Of a DNA stretch of 64,000 bases, positions 58,457 through 64,000 are shown one piece after another (within the stretch, counting starts at the first letter, position 1; every line of letters begins with the position of its first letter). The notes under the pieces were generated by a model that saw nothing but the letters and a program-made list of their open reading frames with translations, was not told the origin of the DNA and did no database searches. This stretch comes from Micropterus salmoides (lineage: Eukaryota; Chordata; Actinopteri; Centrarchiformes; Centrarchidae), in the NCBI RefSeq assembly GCF_014851395.1, contig NW_024040817.1:23821269-23885268 (forward strand). The letters are read 5' to 3'. Position numbers and translations under genes: made by a program.

Positions 58457-58831
58457 CGTGAATGTAATGCAAGTCAAATATTCCTCCTATTGTCTAACAC
58501 TAAAAGGAAGGATGCCAAAGGGTACATGGTAAATTTAAGAGTGTGGATGTTTTAGACTACTTCTTTTGGAGTCAAACATTACATAATTGAGGGTCTGTCC
58601 TGTGAGTGAAAATGGTAAGATGAATTCAGGATTCGATATGGGTTTGACAATGAAGCAAGCTAAATTAAAGCAAATTGCATGTAATGACTCAATTTGCTGC
58701 AGTGAAATTCAAGCACTATTCACCCCACTCAGCATCCGCAGGATACACAGGTAAGAGGAAAACAGCTGGGAGCAGGGTGTTTGAAATCTGGTAGCGTTCT
58801 TTCCTTTCGACGCCAACGCTCATAAGCGATT

Positions 58832-58835
58832 TACA

Positions 58836-58881
<46 letters not shown>
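58832..58881. repeat. (CA)n microsatellite
   Basis: About 22 CA units with a short lead. Confidence 0.95.
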
Positions 58882-58882
<1 letters not shown>

Positions 58883-60225
58883 TATCAAGGGTCACAAAAG
58901 CAATAATGTTCTGAATTCTCTCTTCTCATAAGACGTCATTCACCAGACGCGGTAGACTCCTGCTGTTATATCTGATGACAGGTTCCTCCTGTGTTAATCT
59001 TTCAAAACAATATTTTGTGTATATTGCTCCCCAGTTGCCACAGATTTGAGGAGTGTTAGCATTAGAGGCATAAACATTTTTCCATATGATATTTATCACT
59101 TTCAATTGAATGCATGGGTGTAATCAGTATGCCAGCAAACTCCCTTGCTGTCACGGCTCCGAGAAAGCCTTCTGCCACATTTCATGATTGGTGAAGACAA
59201 AACAAAGCAACACAACTCTTTTTTTTCAAAAGGATGGAGCTGTCAGAAGTTAACTTGGAGGAAAAGACCTGAATGTAATCCAGGGGGAACAAATCACTGA
59301 CTCATCCATTCTTCAGACTCAAGTGCCTTTAGTTGAACATTTCGAGGGAGTTCAAACATGACCACACTTTGATCTTTGTTTTCCTCGGGCCAAGTTTAGG
59401 AAGCTCATACTGAATTCTTGATTTCAGAGAAAAATAACGGTACGTACTACCTTCAAGCTGCAGAAGCATGTGATGGTGGATCCCAGGATTAAAAAGAAAG
59501 TCAGAAGCGGGCAGTTTGACATCAGACTAGCAGTCTCTCCGAGGAGAATGTGCCACCTGTTGCTCTGTGACTTGGTCCTACAGCTTTATTCTGAATTTTG
59601 GAAATGAAGAGGAAAATAAAAAACAGGTGTGGTCCCAATGCATTCACATATCCATGGAAAAATACTGCATCACAATTGTCATCGCTACTTAGACCCAATC
59701 AATGTCTTTTTCGCCTCAAGTGCCTCAGAGCGACAGTGGCAGGAAGGTGGTAACTGATACTTGTGTGAAGCACATCTGAGTATTGCCTCTTGCTTAACAT
59801 TTTGATTTAGGTGCATCAGTTAGAGAGGTGGATTTGTCTATCTTCAATTTCTTTTCAGTTTCTCCCAGACACAAAAAATGTAAAGTGATTGCATATGAAT
59901 CACAGAATAAAAAAACAAAACAAAGCAAATGAAATGAAAGTTGTAACCAGAGACTGACATTGCCTTCAGTTTTAGTTTTCTCAGTGGATCTGTACATTGT
60001 CAGTATTTGTTCTGGATAGCATTTTATTTTATTGGTGTCCATAGCATCCAGGTATAGCGACATCCCTAAAACAAAATCCTCATATTTTCTGAAAATAGAA
60101 TTAACTTAAAATAAATGTGGAGACGTTTTAGCATATTATCTGCAGTGTGTTTGGTGGAATCATTGGGGCCAAAACAGACAGGGGATATTTTGGGTCAGAT
60201 GCAGCCACCACAAATGTGTGCAGAA

Positions 60226-60247
60226 ACACACACACACACACACACAC
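60226..60247. repeat. (CA)n microsatellite
   Basis: About 11 CA units. Confidence 0.93.
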
Positions 60248-61752
60248 TTTCTCTCACTCACATATACACATAAATTCTGTCTACAAGTTCACTCAGTGCT
60301 TTTTTCAGCAGCCCTAACTACCTTTAAACCTCTGCTCTGGACACAGCTGCCTCAGCAAGCAGAATTTCATCCCTGCTTCAAAAAAAAGGGGGAAAAAAGG
60401 ACTGAGTCAAGCTCAAAAAATAATGATAGTGTGTCTCTCCAACATGGCCTTCACAACTGAATCTTTAATTCATCCTCAGCCAGAGACTCAGGGCCTACGA
60501 TGAAACCTTTTAACAGCCTCAGGAGCAGACGGCTGGGGGAAAAACACAGTTCCCAATTACTCATCACAGAAAGCAAGCAGTGTATAAAAAGAGAGCAAAA
60601 AAACAACAAAAAACAAACAAACAAAACAGAGAAGACAGACTACAGTGAATCGAAACAGTCCAGACTGTCTCTCTTTGACTCACAGAGGCCAACACGGGGC
60701 TGTCCGCCATACAGTTCGCTTGCACAAAGATCTGTTAGCTACAGGTCAGTTTCTTGACTTTAAGTTGACCATAAAATTCCCTTTGGGTTTAGGCGGAGGG
60801 CGGTGAGAAAAGTCATCACAGCTTTGCTTCCAGCGTTACTCCTGCTGGCTGCAGTTTCAGGAGGAAGCTGTTCCTCAAAATATGGAAAATGATTAAGAAA
60901 CCATGTAAAGTTGTTGTTGGCATTTGTTACAGTCTTTGTTGTCTTCACATGGTTTCTATTTATTTATTTTTTTTTCTCCTGCGGGAAAGAGCCTTTGCCA
61001 CTGGAGATGTCTCTTGAATGTATTTCAGCAAATAAAATAATCTTTGTCTTGCCCTCTACTCAAGGAACTATGGATGTCCTCTGTTGGCAGGCAGGCGAAG
61101 ATGTGGTGAACTTCTCCTCCCCTAACTGAATCAAGGATGAATGCATGGATGTAAGGGGTGATGGATATGTGGGGAAAAGACAAAAAAATACATCGTAAGG
61201 GAAGGGTAAAGAAAAGTGGAAAGAAAATATATGCAGAAAAGCAAGAAAAAAAAGAAGTTCGAGGGAAATTGACAGAGAAAAAAAGATAAACAATAACCGA
61301 AAGCATGGAAATACAGATGAGGGAAATCACAGAGAAGATAATAACATTAATGTAATATTCTCATCAGTTTTGAATATACAAAACATATTCTATATTTTTC
61401 ATAAATATAATTAATTTTAAAGTATAAACAAACACAATACAATTCATTAATATGAGATACAGATCAAAGGAAATGCAGCAGAAAAAACCCAATCACAGAT
61501 TTCTCTATCCTCAGAAAATTCTAGAGGTGCGGTGTAAAAGGTTTAGTTTGAAACTGGATTCTTAGAATCTGTGTCTTGTTGCTTCAGCAGTTTTGATGCC
61601 TTGGATGTGTGATTAGCTCGAGCTAGCCACAAGGTGATAACTTCATCTACTTTCAGAGAAATGTGGATCCAAGGATGCCTCTAAGTCCTTAATTCATCAT
61701 AAGGCCAGATGACCTGGCGGTGTTTGACTCTTACCTCTGGAGGAAGCAGCTG

Positions 61753-61912
61753 CTATACAGCTGTGCAGACTGTGCTGACTGTGAATTCTGTCTCATTGGC
61801 CATTATGTCAGTGGGTTGGATGTTGCGGTCATACATAGGGTTCTCGAATGTAGCTCGTCCATTAGTGTTCTCATGGCCCACGTAACCATTGAAGGGGACT
61901 TTGGGTCTTCTT
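61753..61912 (-). CDS. CSMD family receptor (csmd2-like), last coding exon: cytoplasmic tail
   Basis: The exon starts after the acceptor CTCATTGTAG|AAGAAG (61913-61914) and completes the split Arg codon of the preceding exon. It encodes 52 residues and ends in TAG (61755-61753). The tail reads RRPKVPFNGYVGHENTN, then ATFENPMYDRNIQPTDIM, and ends TEFTVSTVCTAV. FENPMY matches the FxNPxY endocytosis/PTB-binding motif, and the terminal TAV fits a class I PDZ ligand (S/T-x-hydrophobic). CUB-and-Sushi proteins are very large type I membrane proteins of neurons and epithelia, with complement-regulatory and synaptic roles. The family is certain from this tail and the preceding transmembrane exon. Among csmd1, csmd2 and csmd3, the TVCTAV ending points, from memory, to csmd2; that choice is unsure. 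Confidence 0.93.
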
Positions 61913-62896
61913 CTACAATGAGATCAGTTCCCATTAGGGGTAGACAATACAGTCTATCAAGTATACAGCATATATATGTATCATAGTATAGATTAGGGCT
62001 GCAACTCTATTTGATTCACTGATGAATTGTTTAGTCAATAAAATATCAGCAAATAATGAAAAACAACTCTTCATATTTTTTTTTTACAAAACTTAGTACA
62101 AAACACAAAAAAAAAACAGCAAAAACATCAGCATAAAATCAAATTTGAGAAGCTGAAACCAGCAAATCTTTGGCATTTTTGCTGCTCAACTGAATGATTA
62201 ACCCACTATCAAAATCTTATTTATATATTTCACAATTAATTGGAGGATAAACCCCTTGAGATGCACCATCTCATTTTCAGGGGCATCCTCAGACACAAAA
62301 ACACAGATTTAACAGACATTTATACAAAAAATAATAATAATAATGAAGACAGTAACATCAGTACATACACATAAAAACACACAAAGAAGCCAACAATTTC
62401 TTTGTCAATCGACTGATAGTTTTCAACAGTAATATGGATTTGTCTATCCTGAATCGTACTGGTACAGCATTTTTAATTGTCACCTCTGCACTGTGCAAAT
62501 TGAGATAGCCCGAACACTCCCTCATTCATTTTCACTCACTCACTCTGTTAAGGGACAATGTGTGCGAATACTGTATCGAGCAGTCTACTTCTTGTGTTAT
62601 AAACCAGTAAATTTTCTTGGCAGGGAGTTTTCTCTTTATATCACAGATGATGATTTTGAAGGTCAACATGTGACTTAATAGATTGAAAAAATCTATTTCA
62701 AGTTACTGTACTTTGGAGGGTGAATGCAAATGTATCTTTCAAGAGAAATCAAACAAGATTCTTATCTGAAAAAAGCTAACTTTGTAGAGGTGAATTAAAC
62801 CTTCACTAAAAATGCATCCAATCGAGGCAAATTAATGGTACAATGTTTCTTGCAGATGATGACTATTGTGAAATATATCAAAGTTGTGAACCTTAC
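61913..62896 (-). other. Last intron of the CSMD gene
   Basis: 984-bp intron: donor CACAG|GTAAGG at 62896, acceptor TTGTAG at 61913. It splits an Arg codon (AG|A) and carries a MITE (61994-62428). Confidence 0.9.
61994..62428. mobile_element. MITE of the teleost 'agggctgcaact' type
   Basis: Starts TAGGGCTGCAACTCTATTTG, contains AAAATATCAGCAAATAATGA and TTTGAGAAGCTGAAACCAGC, and ends near TCAATCGACTGATAGTTTTC. These are landmarks of a very common, worn teleost MITE with inverted ends. The right TIR is degraded, and the target duplication is not resolved. Confidence 0.6.
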
Positions 62897-63029
62897 CTGT
62901 GTTTGTAGAGGTACAGAGCGAAGCCTGCAATGATCATGGCTATAAAAGGCACTAGGATGGCTGCCGCCACTGAACTGCTGTTGGACGCAAAGTTGTAGCC
63001 TGGGTTGTCTCTGCTGGGATCTAAACTCT
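62897..63029 (-). CDS. CSMD family receptor (csmd2-like), penultimate exon: stalk and transmembrane helix
   Basis: A 133-bp exon bordered by the acceptor TTTGTCCTTCAG|AGAGTT and the donor AACACAG|GTAAGG; phases agree with the last exon. It encodes SLDPSRDNPGYNFASNSSS (extracellular juxtamembrane stalk, with a possible N-glycosylation site at NSS). The transmembrane segment VAAAILVPFIAMIIAGFALY follows, and then the stop-transfer LYKHR. The membrane order (stalk outside, basic residues inside) fits a type I protein. The CUB and Sushi exons lie further along the minus strand, beyond the window. An apparent ATG within the helix is not a start; the long frame found around it (62795-63040) includes intron sequence. 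Confidence 0.93.
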
Positions 63030-64000
63030 CTGAAGGACAAAGTAGTAAGATATTGAGCCCTTGCTTTAGCATAGCTTTAGTACAATTTGACTTTAGCAGC
63101 AGACATTATAATCAAATCTCATAAACAGCACAATTAGAAGAAACAAAAAGGGAAATCATCCTGCTGCCAAGAACTCATGATAAAGGTTAAGGCAGATAAA
63201 CAGAAAAACAGCAAACTAAAAGGAATTGTAATGGCTGAAGAGTGTTGCCAGAGAGGCACAGTTTATACATAACAGACTGAGCAGACAAATGACTTTTTTA
63301 AGTTTATTGCTATGCTTTATTTGAATGTTTCCCCCTTGGGAACCTCAAATTCCATTATTCTGACAATTACTCTTAATTACTGACATCAAAGGCCGACAGC
63401 TATTAAGTCATTTCAGATTCATTCTCTAATTTATGGAGGTGTGTGTCTGAAACAGCAACAGTGGAGGAGTGACAGCCCACCTGTTTACCACAGGATGCCA
63501 AAAAAGCTCCAATAAAGGACAAGTGACAAACAAGAAGGAATTCAATTAGTGGGTTCTGTGGTGTTTGCCAATCAACCCCCTGCTGCATGAGTGCGAGCAC
63601 ACAAACAGATGCACACAGAACACACTCACGCAGGCAAACTGCACTCGCAGTTACACCACCACTGAGTTAAAACAAAACAAGAAACCTCCACAAATTGAGG
63701 AGGATGGTTTGCAAGACGTCCAACCCAGACTCACATCTGTTTTTCTCATACACACTTAAACACACATACACATGGATGCCCTGGCACCAGCCCCATTCCT
63801 CGGTATTAATAAAGAGCTGTTTGCTCAATCAGTGTGCTGAGGCGGGGTGGTGGTGGTGATGGCAGGAGGGTTCCGCACCTGCTGTTCAAGCACCTCTCTC
63901 ATTACAGCAGATTTACACATCCACTTTGACTATGCTCACACAACTTTCAGTGAACACACACTTAATCTGTCTGTGTTAACACAAATTCCAAATTTGTCAA
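63030..64000 (-). other. CSMD intron sequence (partial)
   Basis: No Cys-rich Sushi or CUB exon is visible up to the window edge. It is presumed intron on the basis of gene direction. Confidence 0.6.

Larger units (their letters stand above)
55290..61752 (-). other. Candidate 3'UTR / downstream flank of the CSMD gene
   Basis: No coding feature separates the CSMD stop codon (61755-61753) from 55.3 kb. On the minus strand AATAAA occurs at 55309-55304, after an AT-rich block (55440-55720, TGTACATA and TTTGTATATA words) of the kind seen at ends of long neuronal 3'UTRs. Other hexamers exist nearer the stop (for example AATAAATAAAT near 60968-60958). The true end cannot be decided from sequence; a 6.4-kb UTR is only one possibility. 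Confidence 0.25.

Noticed and set aside
58195..58555. Tyr-Ile and Thr-His rich frames
   Set aside because: Translation of a compound TA/CA microsatellite.
62795..63040. 81-codon minus-strand frame taken as a small gene
   Set aside because: It is the CSMD transmembrane exon read through both neighbouring introns; the proper borders are 62897-63029.
1..64000. CRISPR arrays, bacterial operons, tRNA or rRNA genes, and a new defence-type system
   Set aside because: The window is vertebrate DNA. No spaced identical short repeats and no cloverleaf or rRNA sequence were seen, and nothing supports a multi-gene system beyond transposons.

Overview
The window is vertebrate nuclear DNA, almost certainly from a ray-finned (teleost) fish. 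It has exon-intron genes with GT/AG borders, an AT-rich background, many (CA)n microsatellites, and a mixture of Tc1/mariner, hAT, PIF/Harbinger-like, DIRS-like, non-LTR and LTR sequences typical of teleosts. It is gene-poor. Most of the 64 kb is intergenic or intronic DNA in which transposons have landed in, and inside, one another.

The only clearly functional host gene is at the right edge. The last two coding exons of a CUB-and-Sushi multiple-domain (CSMD) receptor lie on the minus strand (62897-63029 and 61753-61912). They encode the membrane-proximal stalk, the single transmembrane helix and the whole cytoplasmic tail, with an FxNPxY motif and a PDZ-type C-terminus. The paralogue is best guessed as csmd2. 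The rest of the gene lies beyond the window, and its 3'UTR may run a long way left, possibly to about 55.3 kb.

A second host-derived locus (46.9-50.7 kb, minus) is a decayed, intron-containing copy of a HIPK-like protein kinase. The exons can be followed from the glycine loop to the C-terminal tail, but the catalytic Asp of the HxD motif is lost, DFG reads DFS, and several frames are broken. Two further coding-like pieces (about 24.0-24.5 kb and about 10.4-10.5 kb, minus) are reported without a name.

Layout. 0-0.8 kb: deletion remnant of a Tc1-like transposase. 4.5-5.2 kb: hAT-type non-autonomous element with an 8-bp duplication. 7.6-9.7 kb: putative transposon with an LTR fragment inside. 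12.9-13.3 kb: non-LTR endonuclease remnant. 14.0-14.5 kb: MITE. About 16-21.2 kb: broken DIRS-like retrotransposon split by a nearly intact DD38E Tc1-like transposon (19382-20998). 26.3 kb: perfect 30-bp hairpin. 27.9-28.6 kb: MITE. 31.2-39.8 kb: transposon nest bounded by two inverted copies of one repeat, containing a Harbinger-like element (32553-33444) inside a hAT-type repeat and a solo LTR (35406-36026, TSD CAGCT) inside another DNA transposon. 40.0-40.8 and 42.7-43.3 kb: two more hAT MITEs. 46.9-50.7 kb: kinase pseudogene. 61.8-63.0 kb: CSMD exons, with a MITE in the last intron.

The genes do not form a pathway. The value of the window is in the transposon stratigraphy, the DD38E element and the decayed kinase. 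All calls rest on reading the sequence; no database search was possible.
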